The notes: generated from the letters alone by a model not told the origin. A stretch of 7,926 nt of DNA from CAYXVU01 sp964468725 (GCA_964468725.1 CAYXVU010000265.1:1-7926), one strand, 5' to 3'. Positions 1-6,888 are shown, counted from the stretch's first letter. Translations and numbers: made by a program.

Positions 1-1
1 T

Positions 2-1741
2 GATTTTGCCGACCTGCTGATTGGTAATACGCCGGTTGCTGCACAGTACGGAGCCAATGGTTTGCGCGATTTTCGGCAGAACGCCGCGGCAATGTTTGCA
101 CAAGACACTTGGAGGCTGAGCGATGCCTTGACCTTGTCTTACGGCGTGCGCTGGGAGTATACCTCGCCGCTGACCGATAAATTCAATCGCGTTGCGTACT
201 ATCGCCCGGGCGCGGTTTCGCAGTTGCTCACCAGCGGGCAGTTGCTCAGCCCGGAAGGTGTGCCCATCGTCGTTCCGGCTGGCAGGCGCGCGCCGGTCGG
301 TTTAGTCTATGTCGGCGACCCTGATCCCATTCTTGGCGGCACGGTTCCTGAAGGCGGCGTGCGCAAAGACTGGAATAATTGGGCGCCGCGCATCGGCATC
401 GCCTATGCCCCAAACCCGAAGAGCGGCTGGCTGCGAACCTTGCTGGGCGAAGGTCAAACCGTGATTCGCGCAGGTTTCGGCATCTTTTATGGTGCGATCA
501 TTGGTGACACGGCCTTGCAACAGCTCACCGCGCCGGGATTCAATGGCACGAACTCCTTCTTCTTCCCTTCGAGCGGCACGCTGGCCGATCCGTTCGCGGC
601 TGACCCCTTCCCGAATTTCGGAGGCAATCAAGGTCAAGTTTCTAACCCCTTCGAAGCCAGTCAATTCGCCATCTCCGCCCCGCTCTCGCAGTTCGCCCAG
701 CCGGTTGATCCAAACATTCGCACGCCTTACACCAATCAATGGAATCTCACGGTCGAAAGATCATTCCTCAGAGATTACGTGTTGAGCCTGAGCTATGTCG
801 GCAATCGCGGCGTGAAGCAGTATGCGACCGAGCAGATCAATCCGGCAGTCGGTACCTTCTTTGCCGCACCGGCTGGGCGAGTGATTCCGACTCCGACGGC
901 AGGCAATGTCAACTCCCGACGCCTCAACGACGATATTCGTCTCGGACTCGGCCAACTCGTGTCGGCAGGTAATTCGTGGCACAACGCGCTGCAAGTCAAC
1001 CTTCAGAAACGCTTCAGCGGCGGACTGCTCTTCCAGACCGCATACACCTTCTCGAAGTCCATCACTGAAGTGGATACGCAACGCGGCAACCTCGACATTA
1101 TTGACCGCCGCTTCGGACGCAGTTTGTCGTCAGACGATGTGCCGCATCGCTTCGTCGCAAGCTGGATTTACGAGATTCCTTATGCAGCCGATTGGCAAGG
1201 TGTGGCCGGTCGTCTCTTCGACGGTTGGTCATTCGGCGGTATCGCAACGTTTCAATCGGGCACTCCGTTTTCGGTTGCCAATCCGACCGATACGGTGGGC
1301 ACGGGGGGCGGGGTGCTGACCTTCGCCGATTTGGGTGAAGCCTTCACCAACGTCAACCCGCGCGAAAATGATAGCCGTGCCTTTAACGTCAATGCTTTCA
1401 TGCCCTTTGGCACGGCGGCCAGTGGCTTTGTGCTGGCGCGCGATTTCCGACGCGGAACCTCTGCTCCGAATCAGTTCCGCGCTGCCAATGGCGTCAATAA
1501 CTGGGATTTGATCGTCACCAAGAAGACGCCGCTTTGGACGGAACGAGCGCGGCTCGAACTGCGCTTCGAGATGTTCAATGCTTTCAACCACACGCAGTTC
1601 ACGACGATCAATACAAACCTGTCGAATCTGGTGATTGATCCGGCAACCGGTCGGCCTGACCCGCTGCGCAGCACCTTCGGCAAATTCACAGGTGCAGCCG
1701 AATCGCGCGTTATTCAACTCGGCGCGCGCATCGCCTTCTGA
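2..1741 (+). CDS. TonB-dependent receptor, Oar-like, C-terminal part (5' truncated)
   Basis: The frame is open to the left edge, so this is the last 579 codons of a longer gene and the real start lies outside. The first residues (DFADLLIGN) and the following AQDTWRLSDALTLSYGVRWE match the pattern of acidobacterial Oar-like receptors, where a plug-to-barrel stretch leads into repeated amphipathic strands. Barrel features include TPYTNQWNLTVER, LSLSYVGNRG, LLFQTAYTFSKS, the near-C-terminal ELRFEMFNAFNHTQF signature, and a final phenylalanine (ARIAF) as expected for outer-membrane barrel insertion. Family members run to about 1000-1200 residues with an N-terminal carboxypeptidase-like regulatory domain and a plug; both would lie upstream. 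The role is presumably TonB-driven uptake of a bulky substrate across the outer membrane. The substrate cannot be read from this part. A TTG codon at 62 is not the start, because conserved sequence continues upstream of it. Confidence 0.93.
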   Translation, partial: DFADLLIGNTPVAAQYGANGLRDFRQNAAAMFAQDTWRLSDALTLSYGVRWEYTSPLTDKFNRVAYYRPGAVSQLLTSGQLLSPEGVPIVVPAGRRAPVGLVYVGDPDPILGGTVPEGGVRKDWNNWAPRIGIAYAPNPKSGWLRTLLGEGQTVIRAGFGIFYGAIIGDTALQQLTAPGFNGTNSFFFPSSGTLADPFAADPFPNFGGNQGQVSNPFEASQFAISAPLSQFAQPVDPNIRTPYTNQWNLTVERSFLRDYVLSLSYVGNRGVKQYATEQINPAVGTFFAAPAGRVIPTPTAGNVNSRRLNDDIRLGLGQLVSAGNSWHNALQVNLQKRFSGGLLFQTAYTFSKSITEVDTQRGNLDIIDRRFGRSLSSDDVPHRFVASWIYEIPYAADWQGVAGRLFDGWSFGGIATFQSGTPFSVANPTDTVGTGGGVLTFADLGEAFTNVNPRENDSRAFNVNAFMPFGTAASGFVLARDFRRGTSAPNQFRAANGVNNWDLIVTKKTPLWTERARLELRFEMFNAFNHTQFTTINTNLSNLVIDPATGRPDPLRSTFGKFTGAAESRVIQLGARIAF

Positions 1742-1764
1742 GCCTGAAACAATCTGGCCTTCTC

Positions 1765-1799
1765 AAGGTCTGCCGATTGGTTTCGGCAGACCTTTTTTT
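1765..1799 (+). terminator. Intrinsic terminator of the receptor gene
   Basis: A perfect 12-bp stem (left arm AAGGTCTGCCGA at 1765-1776, right arm 1783-1794) closes a 6-base loop, and T residues run through 1799. It begins 24 bases after the receptor stop codon. The U-tract exists only on the + transcript. On the minus strand the base following the stem is not T-rich, so for the convergent uvrC transcript it could form a 3' hairpin but is not a canonical terminator. Confidence 0.93.
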
Positions 1800-1821
1800 C
1801 TTGCTTGAGTAGTCGTTCAGG

Positions 1822-3663
1822 CTATTCAATTTCGTCATCAGCAAACCGTTCTTTTGATCGTTTCAGATCGGCGAAGTGGTCGAGAATGCGTTGCGCTTGC
1901 ACGTCGCCGACAAAGGGCTTGAGTTCGGCGAAACTGGCTTGGGATACTCGTTTCAGACTGCCGAAGTTACGCAGCAGTCGCGCTTTTAACTTCTCGCCGA
2001 CGCCGGGAATCGAGGTCAGATCGGATTGAAAATCGCGCATCGCGCGGCGCTTGCGGTGATAGGTGACAGCGAAGCGGTGCGCTTCGTCGCGGATGGTTTG
2101 AATCAGATGGAGCACCGGCGAGTGATGGTCTATGCGATAGGGTTCGTCTTTGCCTTTCACAAACAACAACTCTTCGCGCTTGGCTATCGAAGCCGTCGGC
2201 AGGGCTTCGAGTCCCAATTCATGTAAGGCGCGCGCAGCAGCGGCCAATTGCCCCTTGCCGCCGTCAATCAGCACCAGTTTGGGCAGCGGCTTTTCCTCTT
2301 TGAGCAATCGCCCGTAGCGCCGACCGACAACTTCATACATAGACTGAAAGTCATCAGCTTTGCCTTCGACCGAGCGCACTTTGAATTTGCGATAGTCGGA
2401 TTTCTTCATCTCGCCATTTTCACAGACGACCATTGAAGCGACATTCTCCGCGCCTTGAATGTTTGAGATGTCGAAGCACTCGATGCGCGTCGGTAATTCG
2501 GGCAACTCTAAGGTTTCGCGCAACTCCTGTAAGACCTTCTCCATATCGGGGCGTTGGACGCGAAAGCGTCCGTCGAAATTCAAGCGGGCGTTCTTTTCAA
2601 CGAGGTCAATCAAATCGCGTTTGACGCCTTTTTGCGGCGCTGCGATGTGGACGCGGCGACCGCGTAAATCGCTTAAATACTCTTCCAGCAATTCGCGGTC
2701 TTCGAAATCCACAGGCACATGCACTTCGCCCGGCGCGTAATCACCGCCTGCGTAGTATTGCTTGAGCGCCTGCCCTATGAAGGCTCCGGGGTCAAAGGAA
2801 TCGCCAATATCTTCCCAATAAAATTCGCGCTTGCCGACAACTTTCCCTTCGCGCATGGTGAAGAGCGCAAGCGCCAGTTGATGGGCTTCGCGGTAATAAC
2901 CGAAGATGTCAATGTCCGCATCCGAAACGGTCAGCATCTTCTGTTGCTCGCCGAGCCGATGAATCGTTTTGAGTTGGTCACGATAGCGCGCGGCGGCTTC
3001 GAATCGTTCTTCTTCGGCAGCCTTCATCATCCGCCCTTGTAATTGTTCGACGAGGTCTGCACTCTTGCCTTGCAGTAACAATTCCACATCGCGCACCGCC
3101 TCTTCATAAGGCTCAAGGGCGCAGAGTTGCTTCACACAAGGACCAAGGCAACGTTTGATGTGATACTCCAAACAAGGGCGATCTGCCTTCCCATCAATCT
3201 CCATGGTGCAAGTACGCAGTTGAAAATTGCGATTGATGAGGTCGAGCGTATGATAAGCGAGCGATGGCGGCAAATAGGGGCCGTAATAGCGCGAACCGTC
3301 TTTGATGATCTTGCGCGCAATGATGGCGCGGGGCGCAGGTTCGTGCGTAATTTTGATGTGCGGATACTGCTTGTCATCTTTCAGGAGGATGTTAAACGGC
3401 GGCTTGTGCTTTTTGATGAGATTGCATTCGAGGGCAAGGGCTTCGATTTCGTTATCGGTTACGATGAGTTCGAAATCGGCAATGCGCGACACGAGTTCGT
3501 TGGTTTTGGCATCGTGATGCCGCGACGAGTGAAAGTATTGACGCACGCGATTGCGCAGGTTTTTCGCTTTGCCGACGTAAAGAATTTTGTTGCGCTCGTC
3601 GCGGTAAATATAACAACCGGGCTGCGTCGGCAGATGAGCAAGCTTTTCCGTAAGCGTCATCAT
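1822..3663 (-). CDS. uvrC: UvrABC system protein C, excinuclease subunit
   Basis: UvrC makes both incisions around a bulky DNA lesion after UvrA and UvrB have located it; it acts in the cytoplasm. The 613-residue length is normal and all domains are present. The N-terminal GIY-YIG nuclease (about 12-92) has Y18, Y29, R39 and E79 in the expected catalytic positions. Four cysteines at 152, 164, 172 and 176 have the spacing reported for the E. coli UvrC iron-sulfur cluster. A UvrB-binding UVR motif lies near 203-238. The RNase H-like second nuclease carries D398 (ECFDIS), D466 (LIDGGKGQL) and H529 (DEAHRFA). Tandem helix-hairpin-helix motifs (SIPGVGEKLKARLL, from 551) close the protein. Translation can begin at either of two adjacent ATG codons (3663 or 3660); neither has a clear Shine-Dalgarno. 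The gene stands alone, convergent with the receptor and downstream of a repeat-bearing gap. Confidence 0.98.
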   Translation of the reverse strand: MMTLTEKLAHLPTQPGCYIYRDERNKILYVGKAKNLRNRVRQYFHSSRHHDAKTNELVSRIADFELIVTDNEIEALALECNLIKKHKPPFNILLKDDKQYPHIKITHEPAPRAIIARKIIKDGSRYYGPYLPPSLAYHTLDLINRNFQLRTCTMEIDGKADRPCLEYHIKRCLGPCVKQLCALEPYEEAVRDVELLLQGKSADLVEQLQGRMMKAAEEERFEAAARYRDQLKTIHRLGEQQKMLTVSDADIDIFGYYREAHQLALALFTMREGKVVGKREFYWEDIGDSFDPGAFIGQALKQYYAGGDYAPGEVHVPVDFEDRELLEEYLSDLRGRRVHIAAPQKGVKRDLIDLVEKNARLNFDGRFRVQRPDMEKVLQELRETLELPELPTRIECFDISNIQGAENVASMVVCENGEMKKSDYRKFKVRSVEGKADDFQSMYEVVGRRYGRLLKEEKPLPKLVLIDGGKGQLAAAARALHELGLEALPTASIAKREELLFVKGKDEPYRIDHHSPVLHLIQTIRDEAHRFAVTYHRKRRAMRDFQSDLTSIPGVGEKLKARLLRNFGSLKRVSQASFAELKPFVGDVQAQRILDHFADLKRSKERFADDEIE

Positions 3664-3674
3664 GAGTTAATCGG

Positions 3675-3704
3675 GCAGGCGGTGTCCGAGTTTGACCCGC
3701 CTGC
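3675..3704. repeat. 8-bp inverted repeat just upstream of uvrC
   Basis: GCAGGCGG at 3675-3682 is the exact reverse complement of 3697-3704, separated by 14 bases. The structure lies 12 bases ahead of the first uvrC ATG, so it would form a GC-rich hairpin in the uvrC leader if transcription starts further upstream. It could influence ribosome access, since no Shine-Dalgarno is visible there. That role is inference. Confidence 0.5.
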
Positions 3705-3756
3705 AATCGTCTGCGAATAGCAATCAGAAGGTCTATGAGGAGATGGCCAACCAAAA

Positions 3757-3820
3757 TTGTCTGCGGAGCGACCTTAAGGTCGGCAGGGCAATCCTGCTCG
3801 TCATCAGGTCGCTCCGACAA
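3757..3820. repeat. REP-like nested inverted repeat between uvrC and the secreted protein gene
   Basis: Outer arms pair TTGTC (3757-3761) with GACAA (3816-3820) and GGAGCGACCT (3765-3774) with 3806-3815, leaving a 3-base bulge on the left. Inside, GCAGG (3783-3787) pairs with CCTGC (3793-3797). The left arm also overlaps a 14-bp perfect palindrome, CGACCTTAAGGTCG (3769-3782), so it could pair with a near or a far partner. The form suggests a dispersed palindromic element of the REP or small MITE type. Copy number cannot be seen from one window. It could also protect the 3' end of the upstream minus-strand transcript. Confidence 0.6.
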
Positions 3821-3874
3821 AGCTATTCAACCGCCTACATCCCGCCGCACCGAAGCAGGTCATCCGCTCAATAA

Positions 3875-4645
3875 TCAGTTGATCTTACGGACGATCTTGT
3901 AGCGCCCTTCCTCAAATCGAAACCGGAAATTTCCTTCAAAACGGCGAATCGTCGAACTCCCCATGCCGGAAGCCAAGGTCGGGATTCGCAGGTTCCCTTC
4001 GAATTGCGAATAATCAATCGTGGCGTTGAACGTCCGCAATTTACGCGCCTCTTTATCGAGCACTTCAAGGTTGTGCAGCCCTTCGATTTGAATGGTTAGC
4101 ACTTCGCCGGTGCGCGCATCAAGTTGAGCGATGCCGGAAGCCAATGGCTCGCTGAGGGCATCGGCCTTCGGCGCAAAACGGAACCACTTCTCATTGGGAC
4201 GTTGTGCGACCAGTTCCTGAAAGTTGTAATGCTTAATCTTCTCCGGCAACAACGGGAAGAAGGCCAAATCCCAGACGGCGCCGAACGACAGCAGGGTGCG
4301 CTCTTCTTCGTTGACTTTACCCTTCGGGTTTCCGCGTTTGTCGGTGTCAGCAATGACGCGCACGACAACCGGAGTGTAGCCCGTTTTATCGGTTGCATCA
4401 TCGGGTTCGACGGCGACCGTCGTCTCACGGACTTCTTCTATCTTTTCTGTGCCGTCTTTCAGTTTGTACCGTTCGACGCGGAGTTTTTGTTGATATTGGC
4501 AGCGGTCGCGCACGTAAAGCGAGCGGTCTTGGTTGCGCGATGCCCGACAGATCAAGTCGGGCGCGGCGGAGGAACAATCCTGCGCTCGACTAAGTGTTGG
4601 GAATCCGCTACAGACAATCAATGCAATACTCAGTAGATACCTCAT
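3875..4645 (-). CDS. Secreted protein of unknown function
   Basis: I do not recognise a family. From the ATG at 4645 the protein has 256 residues. It begins with a clean signal peptide: MRYLL, then a hydrophobic core (SIALIVCSGFP), then a likely signal peptidase I site after SRA at residue 21. The mature chain is soluble-looking, with no other membrane segment. It has three cysteines (24, 33, 49) near its N-terminus, a charged stretch around residues 50-110 (RYKLKDGTEKIEEVRE), and a C-terminal part rich in alternating strand-like sequence ending FRFRFEEGRYKIVRKIN. An upstream TTG at 4669 would add eight residues, but the ATG has AGGAG at 4660-4656 with a 10-base spacer and gives the better signal peptide. 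It is transcribed divergently from the OmpA-like lipoprotein gene, so both are envelope products with possibly linked control. Location is likely periplasmic or external. Confidence 0.82.
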   Translation of the reverse strand: MRYLLSIALIVCSGFPTLSRAQDCSSAAPDLICRASRNQDRSLYVRDRCQYQQKLRVERYKLKDGTEKIEEVRETTVAVEPDDATDKTGYTPVVVRVIADTDKRGNPKGKVNEEERTLLSFGAVWDLAFFPLLPEKIKHYNFQELVAQRPNEKWFRFAPKADALSEPLASGIAQLDARTGEVLTIQIEGLHNLEVLDKEARKLRTFNATIDYSQFEGNLRIPTLASGMGSSTIRRFEGNFRFRFEEGRYKIVRKIN

Positions 4646-4676
4646 TCTGCTCTTACTCCTAACCTGCAATTCCGTA

Positions 4677-4705
4677 TTTACACACGCTGGTTTGAAAAGT
4701 ATAGT
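4677..4705 (+). promoter_or_regulatory. Predicted sigma70 promoter for the OmpA-family lipoprotein gene
   Basis: TTTACA (4677-4682) and TATAGT (4700-4705) are separated by 17 bases, each one mismatch from consensus. Initiation near 4712 would leave a leader of about 114 bases before the ATG at 4826. The box shares bases with a candidate promoter on the other strand. Confidence 0.5.
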
Positions 4706-4727
4706 TTAGCCCTTAATGCCGCAGCAA
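4698..4727 (-). promoter_or_regulatory. Predicted promoter for the secreted protein gene
   Basis: On the minus strand a good -10 box TATACT (4703-4698) is preceded, after 18 bases, by a weak -35 box TTGCTG (4727-4722). Initiation near 4691 would give a leader of about 46 bases before the ATG at 4645. The -10 overlaps the -10 of the opposing + promoter. The weak -35 keeps confidence low. Confidence 0.35.
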
Positions 4728-4814
4728 ATGTCAGAACAATCAATAACAAGAGAAACAACCCGTGCCGATCTTTGCAGCGTCTTATCGGTCTGCTGGAATT
4801 TCATTCTACAATTC

Positions 4815-4820
4815 AGGAGG
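4815..4820 (+). promoter_or_regulatory. Strong Shine-Dalgarno that fixes the lipoprotein start
   Basis: AGGAGG lies 5 bases before the ATG at 4826. This decides against the in-frame TTG at 4772, which would put 18 extra residues in front of an otherwise textbook lipoprotein signal. Confidence 0.92.
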
Positions 4821-4825
4821 TTTCT

Positions 4826-5509
4826 ATGAAACTACGAGCGACGGGGATACTGATCCTTGCTATCGCTGCGCTGTTTGTCAGCGGGTGCGCGACGAAGAAG
4901 TATGTGCGCCAACGCGTTGATGAACGAATCACACCACTGGAAAATCGTACCGGCGAGTTAGAAGAAACCGCCCGGCGCAACACTCAAGATATCAGTCGCC
5001 TGTCGCGCGAAATCGAAGATGTCCGCCAAAAGGTTGATACGGCGCAACAGAGCGCCGACCGCGCCGCCACCTCGGCCGAACAAGCCAATACGCGGGTTGC
5101 GGGAGTCGAGCGGTCGGTCGTTGATCTGCGCCAAAATCTTGACAAGTTTACCTTGCAAAAGACTGTCACCGTTTGGTTCAAAGTCGGCCAGTCCGAATTG
5201 CTGCCGGAAGCGATGACGGCGCTCGATGAATTGGCCAGTCAAATCAAAGACCGCAATGGCTTCTTACTGGAAATCGAAGGCTATGCCTCCGCAGAGGGTG
5301 ACCCCTTGATGAATGATCGGCTGAGCCAATCACGCTGCGAAGCGGCGCGCCGTTATTTGGCTGAACGCCATAGCATTCCCCTCTTTCGCATGTCGCTGCT
5401 CGGCTTTGGCACCAGTCGCCCGGTCGCAGATAATACGACCAAAGAAGGGCGCGCTCAAAACCGCCGCGTCGAAGTGCGTCTGCTGACCAACAATGCGATC
5501 AGTCAATAA
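4826..5509 (+). CDS. OmpA-family outer-membrane lipoprotein with coiled-coil stalk
   Basis: The 227-residue protein has a lipoprotein signal peptide (MKLRATGILI, hydrophobic core, lipobox VSGC with C21 as lipidation site). A heptad-like, charged and alanine-rich region at about 30-108 looks like a coiled coil. A C-terminal OmpA domain (about 113-222) starts at TVWFKVGQSELLPEA and contains EIEGYASAEG, NDRLSQSR and the ending NRRVEVRLL. It probably sits in the outer membrane by its lipid and reaches peptidoglycan, resembling Pal in layout but with a longer stalk. The arginine that contacts diaminopimelate in A. baumannii OmpA is kept (R170), but the matching aspartate position is serine (S155), so peptidoglycan binding may be altered. 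Not enough similarity is visible to call it pal. Divergent from the secreted protein gene; followed after 137 bases by the kinase gene. Confidence 0.93.
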   Translation: MKLRATGILILAIAALFVSGCATKKYVRQRVDERITPLENRTGELEETARRNTQDISRLSREIEDVRQKVDTAQQSADRAATSAEQANTRVAGVERSVVDLRQNLDKFTLQKTVTVWFKVGQSELLPEAMTALDELASQIKDRNGFLLEIEGYASAEGDPLMNDRLSQSRCEAARRYLAERHSIPLFRMSLLGFGTSRPVADNTTKEGRAQNRRVEVRLLTNNAISQ

Positions 5510-5511
5510 TT

Positions 5512-5641
5512 CGGTATCGAGTGTCAGTTGTCAGGTATAAAGATTGCCATCATTTGACCGATTGAGAGATTCAGCACTTTTCTGAGATACCTGACAACTG
5601 ATGCCTGAAATCGAATTTTCGATACCCGACACCTGTCACCT
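5512..5641. repeat. Two opposed arrays of degenerate heptamers with a 15-bp inverted repeat
   Basis: From 5512 to 5539 there are four contiguous 7-base units close to AGGTRTC. From 5586 to 5641 there are eight contiguous 7-base units in one register, six of which match the reverse complement (such as GATACCT and GACACCT). The arrays face each other across a 46-base core. Within them TCAGTTGTCAGGTAT (5524-5538) is an exact inverted repeat of 5587-5601. A small ATCGAA/TTCGAT palindrome (5610-5623) lies in the right array. The element starts 2 bases after the lipoprotein stop codon and ends 5 bases before the kinase ATG. It resembles the short tandem heptamer repeats known from cyanobacterial genomes, or a small non-autonomous palindromic element. 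Confidence 0.75.
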
Positions 5642-5646
5642 ACCTT

Positions 5647-6582
5647 ATGGATTTCGGGATTGATATACCGACTGGCAAAGAGTTCGATGCCGTGGCGCTC
5701 GGACTCAATGCTATCGATCATCTGATCGTCGTTCCTCGCTACCCGGCCTTTAATACCAAAATCCAATACCTAACACATCACATTGCTCCCGGCGGGCAAT
5801 CGGCTACGGCAATGGTCGCACTGGCGCGGCTCGGTTGTCGTACACGCTATATCGGCAAAGTGGGCAGCGATGAAAACGGACGATTGCAGATTCACTCTCT
5901 CGAATCAGAAGGTGTTCATGCCAGTGATGTGCAGATCGTCGAGGGGGCGCAGTCACAAGACGCTTTCATCATCATTGAGCAGGAAAGCGGCGAACGTACC
6001 ATCATCTGGAATCGAGACGAACGGTTGACCATCACTCCATCAGAAGTCGCTTGCGAGGCGGTTGCCTCCGGCAGAGTGTTACACCTTGATGGGCACGATG
6101 TTGAGGCCGCGATATCGGCGGCACAATTTGCGCAGGATGCGGGAATCCCAACCGTGCTCGATATTGATAATCTCTACTCCGGCACTGAAAGATTACTGCC
6201 GTTGATTACTTTTCTCATCTCCTCGAGTACCTTTCCTGAACGGATGACTGGAGAGGCGGACAGAAGAGTCGCACTGCAAAGATTGGCAGAGCAGTACGGT
6301 TGTCCATTTATCGCAGCCACGCTCGGGGATGAAGGCGTACTGGCTTACATTCAAAATCAATATCTGCATATCCCCGCCTTTCCAATGGTCTGTCAAGATA
6401 CAACAGGCGCAGGCGATGCCTTTCACGGTGGATTCACCTATGGGCTTCTTGCCGGGTACTCGGTAGAAGAGACGTTGCGCTTCGCCAATGCTGTTGCGGG
6501 ATTGAAGTGCCGAGCCCTAGGAGCACGCACGGCTCTGCCTACGTTAATTGAAGTGACGGCGTTGCTCGAACGAGATAGATAA
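5647..6582 (+). CDS. PfkB-family carbohydrate kinase, substrate unknown
   Basis: This 311-residue protein is a complete ribokinase/PfkB-fold kinase, which transfers phosphate from ATP to a sugar or nucleoside hydroxyl in the cytoplasm. The N-terminal substrate region is ALGLNAIDHLIVVPRYPAF, with D24 as a likely sugar contact. The first PfkB signature is APGGQSATAMVALARLG (48-63). A central HLDGHD (146-151) follows. The second signature DTTGAGDAFHGGF (251-263) holds the anion hole and catalytic base D257. No lid or key residue appears lost. Ribokinase, fructokinase, adenosine kinase and related activities cannot be separated by eye. The ATG at 5647 is the first in frame. It lacks a Shine-Dalgarno because repeat sequence fills the leader; an internal GTG at 5692 would remove 15 residues but keep the fold. 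The kinase could be read through from the lipoprotein gene, as no convincing separate promoter was found. Confidence 0.94.
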   Translation: MDFGIDIPTGKEFDAVALGLNAIDHLIVVPRYPAFNTKIQYLTHHIAPGGQSATAMVALARLGCRTRYIGKVGSDENGRLQIHSLESEGVHASDVQIVEGAQSQDAFIIIEQESGERTIIWNRDERLTITPSEVACEAVASGRVLHLDGHDVEAAISAAQFAQDAGIPTVLDIDNLYSGTERLLPLITFLISSSTFPERMTGEADRRVALQRLAEQYGCPFIAATLGDEGVLAYIQNQYLHIPAFPMVCQDTTGAGDAFHGGFTYGLLAGYSVEETLRFANAVAGLKCRALGARTALPTLIEVTALLERDR

Positions 6583-6710
6583 CCCCCCGAGTCAACTCAA
6601 CTTTTTTCATTTCGAAACGGCCAAAGAGTGAGCGACTATCCTCTTCGATCATTACCGATAGTTGTTAAATCTTCTTTCCGATGGGCAAGTCAAAAGGGCC
6701 GCTAGCTATC

Positions 6711-6724
6711 GTGACAATTGTCAC
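6711..6724. promoter_or_regulatory. 14-bp perfect palindrome, possible operator
   Basis: GTGACAATTGTCAC is its own reverse complement. Two TGACA half-sites face each other, the form of a site for a dimeric regulator. It lies about 135 bases upstream of the -35 of the promoter at 6860-6888, too far for simple steric repression, so it may serve an activator, another promoter, or be fortuitous. Confidence 0.4.
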
Positions 6725-6859
6725 AAATTCGTTGTCATGGTGGCTTTTTCAAAACTCCAACACAAGTAATCGGACAAATCTGTACGGAGGCGAAGGGTTG
6801 GAATTTCGGGTGACCAGAACGCCTTTTCATTCCATTTTGCGATGGGCAAAACACAACGC

Positions 6860-6888
6860 TTGACTTGGGTAGGCATTGAAAATAGAAT
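6860..6888 (+). promoter_or_regulatory. Predicted sigma70 promoter for the TPR protein gene
   Basis: TTGACT (6860-6865) and TAGAAT (6883-6888) each match consensus at five of six positions, with the optimal 17-base spacer. Initiation near 6895 would give a leader of about 93 bases to the ATG at 6988. It lies in an AT-rich gap in the right orientation. A weaker -10-like CATAAT at 6955-6960 with GAGACA at 6931-6936 (18-base spacer) is a secondary option. Confidence 0.55.

Noticed and set aside
3127..3720. Plus-strand open frame of 197 codons antisense to uvrC
   Set aside because: It lies on the antisense strand of a complete, motif-perfect uvrC and shows no recognisable domain; an artefact of codon usage.
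3452..3820. Minus-strand open frame of 122 codons covering the start of uvrC and the gap upstream
   Set aside because: It overlaps well-conserved uvrC coding sequence in another frame, has a low-complexity arginine-rich translation, and runs through the inverted repeat. It is a shadow frame.
4124..4636. Plus-strand open frame of 170 codons antisense to the secreted protein gene
   Set aside because: The minus-strand frame has a signal peptide, ribosome site and coherent protein composition; this one has none of these and no upstream ribosome site.
4807..4812. TACAAT as a -10 box for the lipoprotein gene
   Set aside because: Initiation would fall inside the Shine-Dalgarno and no -35 box lies at a proper distance; the pair at 4677-4705 fits better.
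6635..6662. ACTATC/GATAGT inverted repeat after the kinase gene as a terminator
   Set aside because: The stem has only 6 AT-rich pairs with a 16-base loop and is not followed by a T-run.
6679..6849. Direct repeat of CGATGGGCAA at 6679-6688 and 6840-6849
   Set aside because: Only ten bases, no extended similarity around either copy, and no element structure between them; likely chance.
6681..6863. 60-codon open frame in the gap before the TPR gene
   Set aside because: No Shine-Dalgarno, no recognisable motif, odd composition, and it overlaps the palindrome and the -35 box of the predicted promoter.
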